From Lachnospiraceae bacterium (GTDB lineage: Bacteria; Bacillota; Clostridia; Lachnospirales; Lachnospiraceae): 37,088 bases of DNA. The stretch is taken from the NCBI GenBank assembly GCA_024698885.1, contig JAILQQ010000023.1, positions 1-37,088 on the forward strand, in the 5' to 3' direction. The translations under genes and the position numbers were made by a program. Below the pieces are notes generated by a model. That model was not told the DNA's origin and made no database searches. It saw nothing but the letters and a program-made list of their open reading frames with translations. Shown piece after piece: positions 24,478 to 32,908 of this stretch; positions within the stretch are counted from its first letter, which is position 1, and the number at the start of each line of letters is the position of its first letter.

Positions 24478-26649
24478 ATGTTAATTCAAAATGCTTCATG
24501 GATAAAGATGAAAGATGCCGCATCAACGATCGTGCCGGTCTTTCGTAAGACATTTATTACTTATCGTGGTGTAATGACCGCATCACTGGAGGTAACCTGT
24601 GATGGTGTATATGAGGCTTCCCTGAACGGTGAACGGGTGGGGGAGTTTATCTTAGCGCCCGGCTGGACACAGTACAATAAGCGGCTGCAGGTACAGTGCT
24701 ATGATATCACAGATATGTTAATGGAAGAAAATACGCTTGATATTATAGTGGGCAACGGATGGTTCAGGCGCACCAACGCGCCATGGACAGGGACAAAGAA
24801 TCCGGATGAATTTCTTCCCGCAATGCTCATCGCCGTGATACATATCATATACGCTGACGGAAGCGAGGAAGTTATACCTACGGATGAAAGCTGGCAGGTA
24901 TCGGAAAGCACGATCACCTTAAGCGGCATATTCATAGGTGAAGACGTTGATATGACCAAAGAGCCTGTCTTTGAACCGGCGCAGATCACGGATTATCCGA
25001 AGAATATCCTGATTCCCCAGGAAGGGCCGCAGGTGCGTGAACAGGAGCATATCTACCCGCGAAGATCCTTTCGAACGCCTAAGAATGAGTGGGTGCTTGA
25101 TTTTGGCCAGAATATGACGGGATACATGTATTTTGAGATGGATGCCCATGCGGGAGAGAGGCTGAGCCTGTCGACAGCTGAGGTTTTAGATAAGGACGGT
25201 AATTTCTATACCGGCAATTATCGTTCGGCAAGAAGCCAGCTGCATTATACCTGCAGCGAAGGGCATCAGGCTTATAAGCCCAAACTGACTTTCTTCGGAT
25301 TCCGTTACCTTAGGATAGACGAAGCACCGAAGGGCTTTTCGGCAGATAATATCCACGCGATAGTGCTCCATTCCGAAATGACCCGGACGGGATGGCTTGC
25401 AAGCAGCGATCCTATGCTGAACCAGCTGTTCTCAAATATCTTATGGGGGCAGAAAGGCAATTATCTTGACATCCCTACGGACTGCCCGCAGCGTGATGAA
25501 AGATACGGATGGACAGGAGACGGGCAGATATTCTGCCGGGCGGCTTCCTACCAGTATGACGTCCGCAAATTCTTCAGGAAATGGCTTGCTGATATGAGGG
25601 CCGCGCAGCATGAAAACGGCTGGGTGCCGGAGGTTATTCCAAGCCTTACTGCATACAAACCCGGCGGAGCGGCGTGGTCGGATGCCGTTACCATCATCCC
25701 CTGGCAGCTTTATGAAACATACGGGGATGTATCCTTCATCTCCGACATGTATGATGCGATGAAAAAATGGCTCGCATACATTCCCACGGTTTCGACTTCA
25801 CCGGAACTGTTTACCGGATGTTGGACATATGGCGACTGGCTGGCGCTTGACTGGCCTGAGGGGTATGTTCATGAAAATATAGAGCTTTCCAAGCGGGGGC
25901 GGAGCAACGATGACCTTATCTGCAGCGCTTTCTATGCCAATTCGGTAAATATAGTGATCCGCATCGGTAAGATACTGGGCCGGGATGTCAGCGGATATGA
26001 GGATCTGTATAAGAGGATAAAAGAGGCGTACAGGAAAACGTTTGGGGATAAGCTTGATACCCAGACGGAAAAAGTGCTTACCCTTCATTTTGACCTTGCT
26101 GAGAATGCACAGCATGTTGCTGATGCACTGGCAGATCAGATAAGGGACTGCGGCATGCAGCTTCAGACAGGGCTTCTTGGAACGCCGTATCTGCTCCATG
26201 AATTAAGCCGGTATGGATATTCAGATATTGCATGGTCACTGCTTCTGAGAAAAGAGTATCCGGGATGGCTTTATTCGGTATCAAAGGGAGCCACCACAGT
26301 CTGGGAACATTGGGACGGCATAAAACCTGACGGTACGTTCTGGGATGATGATATGAACTCATATAATCATTATGCTTATGCATCCGTGGCGGACTGGGTT
26401 TTCGGGGTGGCTTGCGGCATTAAGCCGGCAGCTCCCGGCTTTGCAAGAGTCCGCATAGAGCCCCATCCCGATAAACGGCTTGCAAGCCTTGGGGCAGTAT
26501 TTGATACGGTTTATGGAAGGTTAAGCTCAGGCTGGAAATATACGGAAGATGGTATCCGGTACGAGATCGAGACTCCTGTTGAAACAGAAATCATTCTGAA
26601 TGGCATGAGCAGGACTGTACAAAAGGGTAAATACATATTTGCTGTTTAA
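24478..26649 (+). CDS. Alpha-L-rhamnosidase (GH78)
   Basis: 723-residue glycoside hydrolase releasing terminal alpha-L-rhamnose from plant or microbial glycans. The N-terminal beta domain (1-200, GWTQYNKRLQVQCYDIT) is followed by the (alpha/alpha)6 barrel with the GH78 signature DIPTDCPQRDERYGWTGD (Asp340, Glu341 region), WVPEVIPS, WTYGDWLALD, TVWEHWDG and MNSYNHYAYASVADW, then a C-terminal beta domain. No signal peptide, so it acts in the cytoplasm on imported oligosaccharides. The start at 24478 is preceded by GAAAGG. A MerR-type promoter sits directly upstream. Bases 25954-26030 are duplicated at 21968-22043. No rhamnose catabolic genes are in the window. Confidence 0.94.
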   Translation: MLIQNASWIKMKDAASTIVPVFRKTFITYRGVMTASLEVTCDGVYEASLNGERVGEFILAPGWTQYNKRLQVQCYDITDMLMEENTLDIIVGNGWFRRTNAPWTGTKNPDEFLPAMLIAVIHIIYADGSEEVIPTDESWQVSESTITLSGIFIGEDVDMTKEPVFEPAQITDYPKNILIPQEGPQVREQEHIYPRRSFRTPKNEWVLDFGQNMTGYMYFEMDAHAGERLSLSTAEVLDKDGNFYTGNYRSARSQLHYTCSEGHQAYKPKLTFFGFRYLRIDEAPKGFSADNIHAIVLHSEMTRTGWLASSDPMLNQLFSNILWGQKGNYLDIPTDCPQRDERYGWTGDGQIFCRAASYQYDVRKFFRKWLADMRAAQHENGWVPEVIPSLTAYKPGGAAWSDAVTIIPWQLYETYGDVSFISDMYDAMKKWLAYIPTVSTSPELFTGCWTYGDWLALDWPEGYVHENIELSKRGRSNDDLICSAFYANSVNIVIRIGKILGRDVSGYEDLYKRIKEAYRKTFGDKLDTQTEKVLTLHFDLAENAQHVADALADQIRDCGMQLQTGLLGTPYLLHELSRYGYSDIAWSLLLRKEYPGWLYSVSKGATTVWEHWDGIKPDGTFWDDDMNSYNHYAYASVADWVFGVACGIKPAAPGFARVRIEPHPDKRLASLGAVFDTVYGRLSSGWKYTEDGIRYEIETPVETEIILNGMSRTVQKGKYIFAV

Positions 26650-26782
26650 CAAACTGGGTCTTTTATATTTTGATGATGACCGGATCAGCCCCGGAACTTA
26701 TTTTTGCTATAAAATTACTGACTTATAGGCAGAATATCATATCCACTCCATTGATCACGTTTTTAGGGTTTATTTGACATAA

Positions 26783-26847
26783 GCAAATATCCTGTTAAAC
26801 TCCATAGCGGGGGAGACCGTCTATATCCGCAATAAGGATCACTCCCC
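26783..26847 (+). pseudogene. Fragment of a DUF2974/Mbeg1-like hydrolase gene
   Basis: About 65 bases nearly identical to 17713-17777 of the candidate effector gene (protein NILLNSIAGETVYIRNKD), then an immediate break into the XRE remnant. The frame ends in TAA. It lies 9 kb from the intact gene, so it is a recombination scrap or the remains of another copy. The rest of 26650-26782 shows nothing recognisable. Confidence 0.85.
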
Positions 26848-26850
26848 TTA

Positions 26851-27120
26851 AGTGAAAAGCTGAAAGATCCCGAGTTCAAAAAAGAATGGAATGAAATGGA
26901 GCCGGAGTTCCAGTTGATCAAGGCAATGCTGAAAGGCAGGGAAGAGTAGAACCTGTCTCAGCGTCAGCTTGCGGACAGAACCGGCATCACGCAGGCCGAT
27001 ATCAGCAAAATAGAAACCGGAGACGCTAATCCTACGCTTGAAACGATCAAGCGGCTGGCAGCCAGCCTTGGAATGACGCTGAATCTGTCATTTTCCCCCA
27101 TGCCTGCTCATAAGACGTGA
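26851..27120 (+). pseudogene. XRE-family helix-turn-helix regulator/antitoxin, 5' truncated with in-frame stop
   Basis: The frame reads SEKLKDPEFKKEWNEMEPEF, then LIKAMLKGREE, a TAG stop, then NLSQRQLADRTGITQADISK and IETGDANPTLETIKRLAASLG to TGA. This is the typical architecture of HigA-like antitoxins of about 95-100 residues, whose N-terminus (about 8 residues and the start codon) is replaced by the hydrolase fragment. TAG probably replaces CAG or AAG in the helix before the HTH. No toxin gene is seen next to it. Bases 27121-27420 hold no gene that I can support. Confidence 0.8.
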
Positions 27121-27420
27121 TAGATATCAGTATAAATCAGTGCGCTGACAGGGTAATGGTGTTTAATTATTGTTGAAACGCGCGTTTCCCTGTCGGTGCA
27201 CATGAAGTAAGGAACTGCTTGGTAACACGCCAGAGGCCGCGATGGTATGAAGGATAGGTTTTTTATTCAGAATTTGTGGAGATATTTTGCATTTGACAGC
27301 TTTGCAACCGGCTGTTTTTTTGCTATATTTATTGAGGGATGAATTGCATACAGAGAATGTGCTGTAGAAATTTGGATATTTTAGGAGCAAATGATATTGT
27401 CACTGAACTCCATAGAGAAA

Positions 27421-27446
27421 AATGGTCCGTTTTGAACATTTGAGTG
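27421..27446 (+). repeat. Partial copy of the ATGGTCC terminal repeat
   Basis: AATGGTCCGTTTTGAACA followed by TTTGAGT matches, in the opposite orientation, the right end of the MITE-like element at 29848-29955 (whose reverse complement begins AATGGTCCATTTTGAACA). Confidence 0.55.
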
Positions 27447-27612
27447 GGTGAAAGTTTTTCTGTGAGATATCCTAAGATGATTACGAGCTGAATGGTGGTT
27501 AAATATCCATTGTTGAGCTCGTTTTGACTATATATAATTCCGTGAATTTCGTCAAGAGTTATGTTAGAATGAATGCATATTATAGTATAACGTACTAAAG
27601 AGGTGCAGAGAT

Positions 27613-28188
27613 TTGCCGATACTTATAGATTTATTTCTGACCTTCGCCAAGACCGGGTTGTTCACGTTCGGCGGAGGATATGCAATGATATCGCTTATAG
27701 AGAACGATTGCGTAGAAAAGAAAAAATGGATAACGGACGAAGAAATGATGGATTTGACTGTTATTGCGGAATCAACTCCAGGCCCCATCGCCATCAACTG
27801 TGCCACTTATGTAGGATATAAAAAAGGGAGATTCCCCGGTGCAATAATAGCTACGATTGGGATGGTTTTTCCTTCATTCATAATAATATTCTTGATATCA
27901 ATGTTTTTTGACAGGTTCCTTGAAATAATATGGGTTGCAAATGCATTCCGCGGAATCAAGATAGCTGTTGGTATACTGATAGTGGATGCAGCCGTAAAAA
28001 TGCTGATCAAAATGAAGAAAAAACCAATACCAATAATTATAGTAGTTTGTTCGGCGGCAGCTATGATACTGATCAGTATATTCTCTATTAACATTTCATC
28101 CATGGTGCTTATGCTTGCCGCAGCCTTCACGGGAATAATCGTGTTCATAATAGAATCATGTGCTAAGAAGGGAGAAGAAAAGGGATGA
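27613..28188 (+). CDS. Chromate transporter family protein, first half (CHR domain)
   Basis: 191-residue membrane protein with the CHR signature: LFLTFAKTGLFTFGGGYAMI, then VIAESTPGPIAINCATYVGYKKG and PGAIIATIGMVFPSF. About five to six hydrophobic segments follow. In Firmicutes the single ChrA protein is commonly split into two single-domain proteins that act together, and a second CHR gene overlaps this one by 4 bases. The start is TTG at 27613, 7 bases after GAGGTG; no ATG is available at the family N-terminus. Chromate is the named substrate, but the physiological ion is uncertain. Confidence 0.9.
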   Translation: MPILIDLFLTFAKTGLFTFGGGYAMISLIENDCVEKKKWITDEEMMDLTVIAESTPGPIAINCATYVGYKKGRFPGAIIATIGMVFPSFIIIFLISMFFDRFLEIIWVANAFRGIKIAVGILIVDAAVKMLIKMKKKPIPIIIVVCSAAAMILISIFSINISSMVLMLAAAFTGIIVFIIESCAKKGEEKG

Positions 28189-28745
28189 TCTATCTTGATT
28201 TATTGATTGGATTCCTTGAAGTAGGGTTATTCTCCTTTGGCGGTGCATATGCAGCCATCCCGTTGATAAGGGAAGTTGTACTGGCTCACGGCTGGATGGA
28301 TGAAGAAATTGTTGCCTATATGATCGCGATAAGCGAAAGCACACCGGGACCGATCATGGTAAATTTGGCAACCTATGTGGGAAGCGTAAAGGGAGGAATC
28401 CCGGGTGCTTTGATAGCTACGACAGCTGTAGTCTTTCCTGCATTTCTTATAATCCTGCTGATTATGGTTCTGTTAAAAAAGGCTTTGCAAAATAAGTACG
28501 TAAAAGCAGCGCTTGGAGGATTAAAACCGTGTATTATCGGTATTATCCTGTCGACAGGCATTTGGATGATAATCAGGAATTGCAATATCTCTTTAAATAC
28601 AAAACCGGATTTTCTAACCAATGGTCTTACCTGTGTTCTTGCAGCAGTATATTGGGGATCAAGAAAAATAGTTAAAAAGGGAATATCACCGATAATGCTT
28701 ATCTGTGTATCTGCGCTTGTCGGTGTTGTAGCCTATGGAATCTGA
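28185..28745 (+). CDS. Chromate transporter family protein, second half (CHR domain)
   Basis: 186-residue partner of the upstream protein with the same signature: GFLEVGLFSFGGAYAAIPLI, then ISESTPGPIMVNLATYVGSVKGG and PGALIATTAVVFPAF. The ATGA overlap (28185-28188) indicates coupled translation. Together the two are expected to form the transporter, the two halves being inverted with respect to each other in related proteins. No chromate reductase or regulator is adjacent. Confidence 0.9.
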   Translation: MIYLDLLIGFLEVGLFSFGGAYAAIPLIREVVLAHGWMDEEIVAYMIAISESTPGPIMVNLATYVGSVKGGIPGALIATTAVVFPAFLIILLIMVLLKKALQNKYVKAALGGLKPCIIGIILSTGIWMIIRNCNISLNTKPDFLTNGLTCVLAAVYWGSRKIVKKGISPIMLICVSALVGVVAYGI

Positions 28746-28777
28746 TTGCAATATAATAACTTTCAGAATATAGTGCG

Positions 28778-29326
28778 ATGAATAATATAAAACTTATCCC
28801 ATTACAGGATAGCGACAGAGAACAATTTATATTAGATAATCAGGAAGCCTTTAACTATGGTGCGCTTGAAGAGTTTGGACTTAGGGATGATCATTTCGAA
28901 GAAGACGATCAGATTATCTCTCATGACACTATAGAAAAGTCTATTGACAATGGGGAGGCCTACCGCATTATGTCTGATGGTAGACCTGTTGGTGGTGTGA
29001 TCATCAGTGTCGATGGTGAAAAGGGAGATTTAGACATTCTATTTACTTCTCCGAAAGAGCATAGCAAGGGAGTTGGTTATGCTGCTTGGTGTGAAGTCGA
29101 AAAGCTTCATCCAGAGGTGAAGGTCTGGGAGACAGTTACACCATATTTCGAACAGCGCAACATTCATTTCTATGTGAATCGATGTGGATTTCATATTGTA
29201 GAGTTTTACAATAAATTTCATCCTGATCCAAATGATCCGGAAGGTGAGCAAATGGATTTGGACGATCAATTCCCGGATGGGATGTTTAAATTTGAGAAAG
29301 TTATGAAAGGAGTAGACAGAGCATGA
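28778..29326 (+). CDS. GNAT-family N-acetyltransferase
   Basis: 182 residues. Core GNAT elements: YRIMSDGRPVGGVIISVDGEKGDLDILFTSPKEHSKGVGYAAW (strands plus acetyl-CoA loop, here HSKGVGYAAW), then VKVWETVTPYFEQRNIHFYVNRCGFHIVEFYNKFH. The C-terminal acidic extension (DPNDPEGEQMDLDDQFPDG) is common in a Clostridia subgroup. Acceptor unknown. The stop overlaps the next start by 4 bases (ATGA at 29323-29326), so it is co-translated with the NifX-like gene. The ribosome site is weak. Confidence 0.88.
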   Translation: MNNIKLIPLQDSDREQFILDNQEAFNYGALEEFGLRDDHFEEDDQIISHDTIEKSIDNGEAYRIMSDGRPVGGVIISVDGEKGDLDILFTSPKEHSKGVGYAAWCEVEKLHPEVKVWETVTPYFEQRNIHFYVNRCGFHIVEFYNKFHPDPNDPEGEQMDLDDQFPDGMFKFEKVMKGVDRA

Positions 29327-29709
29327 AAGTAGCAGTGACTTATGAGAATGGAGAGGTATTCCAGCATTTTGGAAGGACACCGCAGTTTAAGATTTATGAG
29401 ATTGAAAATGGCGAGGTGAAATCCTCACAGGTGATCGATACGGGAGAGACCGGACATGGTGCACTGGCAGGATTTTTGCAGGAGGCAGGTGCCAATGTAA
29501 TGATCTGCGGTGGAATCGGCGGAGGAGCGATTGCTGCCATGGCTGAGTCCGGTATTAAGGTGTATGCCGGTGCTTCCGGGGATGCTGATGAAGTGATCAA
29601 GTCTTATATTGAAGGTACTCTTGCTGAAATCGGAGATGCAACTTGTGATCATCATGAGCATGAAGGTCATGGAGAACATGGCTGCGGTCATGGTGGGTGT
29701 CACCATTAA
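29323..29709 (+). CDS. NifX/NifB-domain (FeMo-cofactor-binding-like) protein with His-rich tail
   Basis: 128 residues. The N-terminal 100 residues match the dinitrogenase iron-molybdenum cofactor-binding fold: MKVAVTYENGEVFQHFGRTPQF, then GHGALAGFLQEAGANVMICGGIGGGA. The C-terminal tail is extraordinarily rich in His, Gly and Cys (HHEHEGHGEHGCGHGGCHH), a likely metal-binding string. Such proteins are widespread in non-nitrogen-fixing Clostridia and probably carry or sense metal clusters; no nif genes are present here. Coupled to the GNAT gene. A hairpin terminator follows. Confidence 0.9.
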   Translation: MKVAVTYENGEVFQHFGRTPQFKIYEIENGEVKSSQVIDTGETGHGALAGFLQEAGANVMICGGIGGGAIAAMAESGIKVYAGASGDADEVIKSYIEGTLAEIGDATCDHHEHEGHGEHGCGHGGCHH

Positions 29710-29735
29710 TCTGAAGATAATCGCACTAAGGCTCG

Positions 29736-29778
29736 CTCTGGCTCTGTCCATAAGGACAGAGTCAGAGAGATTTTATAT
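29736..29778 (+). terminator. Intrinsic terminator after the NifX-like gene
   Basis: CTCTGGCTCTGTCC-ATAA-GGACAGAGTCAGAG (29736-29767, a 14-bp stem with one G-T wobble), followed by AGATTTTAT. Confidence 0.75.
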
Positions 29779-29847
29779 TATTCAGGAAGTCTTCCTTCAT
29801 ACATGATTTGAAGTTCACCATAGACCTTACCCCGGTTTCGGATCGGC

Positions 29848-29955
29848 ATGGTCCATTTTTTGTGGCTTCAAATGTTGAAAGGTATAGCGCCTACGTTATT
29901 CCGTTTTTACAGAGATTTTTTCCCCGAGACTCACATTTTGTTCAAAATGGACCAT
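29848..29955. mobile_element. MITE-like element with ATGGTCCATTTT terminal inverted repeats
   Basis: 108 bp bounded by ATGGTCCATTTT (29848-29859) and AAAATGGACCAT (29944-29955), with no coding capacity. No target-site duplication is evident. Part of its right end also occurs at 27421-27446. Confidence 0.65.
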
Positions 29956-29987
29956 TCTTTCTTTGTCCCCAGGTGCCATTTTTGCGG

Positions 29988-31277
29988 TCAAGTATTTAAC
30001 AAAAACTGGTCAAAGCCTGTCGTTTCCATTATCTCGCGTACTGTTTCGTTTACACCTGTGATCTCAAATTTATCCTTATCCTCCAATGACTTATACATGA
30101 TAAGGAGGACACGAAGCCCCGCTGACGACACATAGGCCATCCTGCTGACATCAATATGAATGTCGGTTATGCCCTCTCCGGCCTCTTGGAACTGCTTCAG
30201 AAGCTCAGGAGCAGTGATGGTATCCATGCGGCCCTGGATGCTTATTTCAAGCAGCCCGTTGTTAAGGGCACTTTTTACCTCAAAAGGAAGATCAGGGTCT
30301 ATGGCTGTTTCTGATGAACTCTTAGTATCATTACTTTCTTTCTCCTTAAAATCCGGGTCAACCGTTATCTTCCAGACGTTTACATGTTTTGTGTTTTCCT
30401 TAAGCTTTTCGATCTCCTCATCGGTCATGGCATCAAAAAGCTGAAGCTTAAGGTCATCCCTGTAATAAGGCACTTTTTCAACCAAAAGTCCTCTTGATCT
30501 GTACAGCGCCTCTATCTTCTCATAATCCGTAGCAAGCGTTCCTTTTGATTCTTTTATCACGCTTGCTTTATTTTTATGCATATCCGTATCAGACTGTCCA
30601 CTGAAGCCTTTCCTTGCCGCCAGAAGAAGCTCCATAGCCCTGTCTCCCGCAACAGCCTTGAATACCGCCATGTAATAATCGAGGGTCTCCACGTCCGCAT
30701 TAAGCCAGCAGCCCCCTTTTTCGGAGAGGATCCGTCTGATATTTACACTGAGCTGCCTCGTTTCCTCTGATGTCAGATAAACGGTAAGCCCCTCGGTGGC
30801 GATGCAGACAGGACCGTCTGCCAGATCGGCTGCTGCCTTCATGCTTTCATAATTCGTAACATCCACAACCTGAAATCTGATCTGTTTTTTCTGTTCATCA
30901 TCCGTCATGGAAGCAATGATCGGTGCGAAATCATTTATTACAGCAGGAAGATCGCAGCCTATATATTGCATGCCCTTTTCCGTAAACTCAAATACCTTTG
31001 GCGTATAACCACATGGAAGATCCATCAATGTCTTAAATCCGCTTTCCTCAATTGTCCTGTTGAGCGCAACGTAACGAAGCTCCCTGACAATATCGGACGG
31101 CCGGTTTATCATGTCCTCACGGTCCACTCCATGAAATATTTTCTCTTTTTCCACGCCCATCTGCTCCAGTATCTCCAGAGCCTTTTCATAGTGAGCGTTT
31201 GCCAGCATGATAAACGTAGTTATTGCTGTGTTGGATGTCGGGTTTACCTTAATGTTCAATTCCTTTTCTTCATTCAT
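29988..31277 (-). CDS. SAM-dependent methyltransferase fused to a STAS domain
   Basis: 429 residues. Residues 1-320 resemble the leucine-carboxyl-methyltransferase/polyketide O-methyltransferase group (Pfam LCM-like): NPTSNTAITTFIMLANAHYEKA, LMDLPCGYTPKVFEFTEKGMQYIGCDLPAVI (SAM loop and acidic residue), IATEGLTVYL. A Ser/Asp/Glu linker (about 320-348) leads to a C-terminal STAS domain of the anti-sigma-antagonist type: LLEISIQGRMDTITAPELLKQ, IDVSRMAYVSSAGLRVLL with the usual phosphorylatable Ser in YVSSAGL. The fusion suggests methyl transfer tied to a partner-switching signal. The start at 31277 follows CAGGATC; an upstream GTG at 31361 would add 28 residues. Substrate unknown. Confidence 0.82.
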   Translation of the reverse strand: MNEEKELNIKVNPTSNTAITTFIMLANAHYEKALEILEQMGVEKEKIFHGVDREDMINRPSDIVRELRYVALNRTIEESGFKTLMDLPCGYTPKVFEFTEKGMQYIGCDLPAVINDFAPIIASMTDDEQKKQIRFQVVDVTNYESMKAAADLADGPVCIATEGLTVYLTSEETRQLSVNIRRILSEKGGCWLNADVETLDYYMAVFKAVAGDRAMELLLAARKGFSGQSDTDMHKNKASVIKESKGTLATDYEKIEALYRSRGLLVEKVPYYRDDLKLQLFDAMTDEEIEKLKENTKHVNVWKITVDPDFKEKESNDTKSSSETAIDPDLPFEVKSALNNGLLEISIQGRMDTITAPELLKQFQEAGEGITDIHIDVSRMAYVSSAGLRVLLIMYKSLEDKDKFEITGVNETVREIMETTGFDQFLLNT

Positions 31278-31388
31278 TGTAATGATCCTGTCAGCGAAGT
31301 ATTGTTGCTGAATAGTTTCTGTCACGTTTAGCGAATCCGGGTAATATCTAAAACAGAACACTGTGTACAGCGATAATACAATGCTATT

Positions 31389-31416
31389 ACTATATCACAG
31401 AATAATTAGAATGCAA
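31389..31416 (-). promoter_or_regulatory. Probable promoter of the methyltransferase-STAS gene
   Basis: On the minus strand TTGCAT (31416-31411), 16-bp spacer, TATAGT (31394-31389). It lies about 110 bases upstream of the chosen ATG. Confidence 0.45.
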
Positions 31417-31447
31417 GCGGTTTGAGGCTTGTTCGTGTAAGATCTGA

Positions 31448-31606
31448 CCGGGAACAAAAGCTGACACAGGAAGAGAATATTTTTCCCAAGAACGTTTTCT
31501 TGAGCTCTACGCGTCGGAAGAGCGCTATCTTGAACGTTTTGCCGCCTATACGAAAAGCAGTAGAGTGAGGGGTGGTTTGATTATGCAATACCCGCTGAGA
31601 AAATGA
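31448..31606 (+). pseudogene. Possible C-terminal remnant of an unknown gene
   Basis: An open frame without a start reads EYFSQERFLELYASEERYLE and RFAAYTKSSRVRGGLIMQYP before TGA at 31604. Its composition is protein-like, but I do not recognise it and no start or ribosome site precedes it. Nothing else is visible in 31417-31672. Confidence 0.3.
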
Positions 31607-31672
31607 TTAACAGATCCAAAGAAGCCGTCTTTTCGAGAAGTGCATCAGGGGGCTAAAGAAAATAAAAAGACC

Positions 31673-32047
31673 ATGACAATTAAAGAAGTGTGTGCACAGT
31701 ATAACCTTAAGCCAGATACACTCAGATATTACGAGCGAGTGGGTGTAATTCCGGAGGTAACACGTACTGCAGGCGGGATCCGTGACTATCAGGAGGATGA
31801 TATAAGATGGGTCGAGAAAGCAGTCTGCATGCGTAATGCCGGCGTACCGGTTGAAATGCTGGTCGAGTACATGAGACTGTTCCAGCAGGGCGATGAAACG
31901 ATCGAAGCCAGGGCAAATCTGCTGAAGGAGGCAAGGACGCAGATCCTGGAGGTCCGTAAGAAGTACGATGCTGCGCTGGAAAGGTTGGATTATAAGATCA
32001 GCCGATACGAGAAGGCAATGGAGACAGGTGTTCTTACCTGGGAATGA
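31673..32047 (+). CDS. MerR-family transcriptional regulator
   Basis: 124 residues. The N-terminal winged helix MTIKEVCAQYNLKPDTLRYYERVGVIPEVTRTAGGIRDYQEDDI carries the MerR signature (DTLRYYERxGxI). A dimerisation helix with the CMRNAGVPVEMLVEYMRLFQQGDETIEAR pattern follows, ending in a coiled coil. This subgroup has no metal-binding cysteines and in Firmicutes usually responds to reactive aldehydes or related stress and binds CTTGGAGT-type operators. Two such promoters lie in the window (18447, 24428), but none is visible at its own start, so the link is inference. ATG 31673 is chosen for the family N-terminus; the in-frame GTG at 31640 is the alternative. Confidence 0.88.
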   Translation: MTIKEVCAQYNLKPDTLRYYERVGVIPEVTRTAGGIRDYQEDDIRWVEKAVCMRNAGVPVEMLVEYMRLFQQGDETIEARANLLKEARTQILEVRKKYDAALERLDYKISRYEKAMETGVLTWE

Positions 32048-32128
32048 AAGAAGGAAGGAGGAGGAACAGTTACATCCGGGCCCGGAAGATCCGTTTTATT
32101 TTGGCTCTGTATCCAAGATCGGGATAGC

Positions 32129-32166
32129 ATTGAAAGATTTCAATACTATTTCAATTTTGATATGAT
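32129..32166 (+). promoter_or_regulatory. Promoter and probable response-regulator box of the two-component operon
   Basis: TTTCAAT-ACTA-TTTCAAT direct repeat (32138-32155, 11-bp period). The first half overlaps the -35 TTTCAA, with a 17-bp spacer to TATGAT at 32161-32166. An ATTGAAA-GA-TTTCAAT palindrome covers 32129-32144. Tandem repeats one helical turn apart are the usual OmpR/PhoB binding mode, suggesting autoregulation. Confidence 0.65.
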
Positions 32167-32227
32167 AAAATAAAAACACTATAATGACTACAGTAATCGG
32201 CTTTATCATTTTTACATGGAGAGGACA

Positions 32228-32908
32228 ATGCGTATTCTGATCATAGAAGATGAAAAGGAAATGGCTGAAGGAATCAAAGGAATATTGCAAAAAGCCGGGT
32301 ACGAGGCGGATATGGCGGGAGACGGTCTGGCAGGCATGGACATGATAATGAACTGTCAGTATGATCTGGTGCTTTTGGATCTGATGCTTCCCATGATGAG
32401 CGGGCTTAGGCTACTGGAGAACGTAAGGGAAAGAGGGATCGCAACGCCGGTTATTATTCTTACAGCGAAATCGCAGACGGAGGATAAGATCAAGGGACTC
32501 GACTGCGGTGCGGACGACTACCTTATAAAACCCTTTGACGCGGGAGAGCTCTTAGCCAGGATACGGGCAAGAATGAGGAATAATGATGAAGTAAGACGCG
32601 ATGTTGTATATGCATATGATATTCAGCTGGACAGATCCACATATAAATTAAGAAAAGAGGCAAAATCAATCAAGCTTTCCAATAAGGAGTTTTTGCTGTT
32701 AGAATATTTCATGCTTAACCGGGGAATAATCCTGACAAGAGAGATGATCATTTCAAGGGTCTGGGGGTTTGATGAGGACATAGAGTATAACAGTGTTGAC
32801 GTATATGTTTCCTTCCTTCGGAAGAAGCTGGGTTTTATTAAAGCGGATACAGCGATCGTTACTAAGAAAGGGGTAGGATATTCCCTGGAGGAACAGAAAC
32901 ATGGTTAA
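32228..32908 (+). CDS. OmpR/PhoB-family response regulator
   Basis: 226 residues: a receiver domain (MRILIIEDEKEMAEGI, phospho-acceptor Asp51 in LVLLDLMLP, ILTAKSQ, KPFDAGEL with its Lys) and a C-terminal winged-helix DNA-binding domain (IKLSNKEFLLLEYFMLNRG, SVDVYVSFLRKKLG, VGYSLE). It overlaps the histidine kinase gene by 8 bases. The start at 32228 lies just after GGAGAGGAC. Its likely binding site TTTCAAT-N4-TTTCAAT occurs at its own promoter and upstream of the minus-strand gene at 34556. Confidence 0.95.
   Translation: MRILIIEDEKEMAEGIKGILQKAGYEADMAGDGLAGMDMIMNCQYDLVLLDLMLPMMSGLRLLENVRERGIATPVIILTAKSQTEDKIKGLDCGADDYLIKPFDAGELLARIRARMRNNDEVRRDVVYAYDIQLDRSTYKLRKEAKSIKLSNKEFLLLEYFMLNRGIILTREMIISRVWGFDEDIEYNSVDVYVSFLRKKLGFIKADTAIVTKKGVGYSLEEQKHG

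Noticed and set aside
27524..27570. Promoter for the chromate transporter genes (TTGACT and TAGAAT)
   Set aside because: The two boxes are about 35 bases apart; only an extended -10 (TGTTAGAAT) remains, too weak to list.
29323..29709. Nitrogen-fixation gene
   Set aside because: The NifX-like fold alone is common in non-diazotrophs and no nif structural or assembly genes are nearby.
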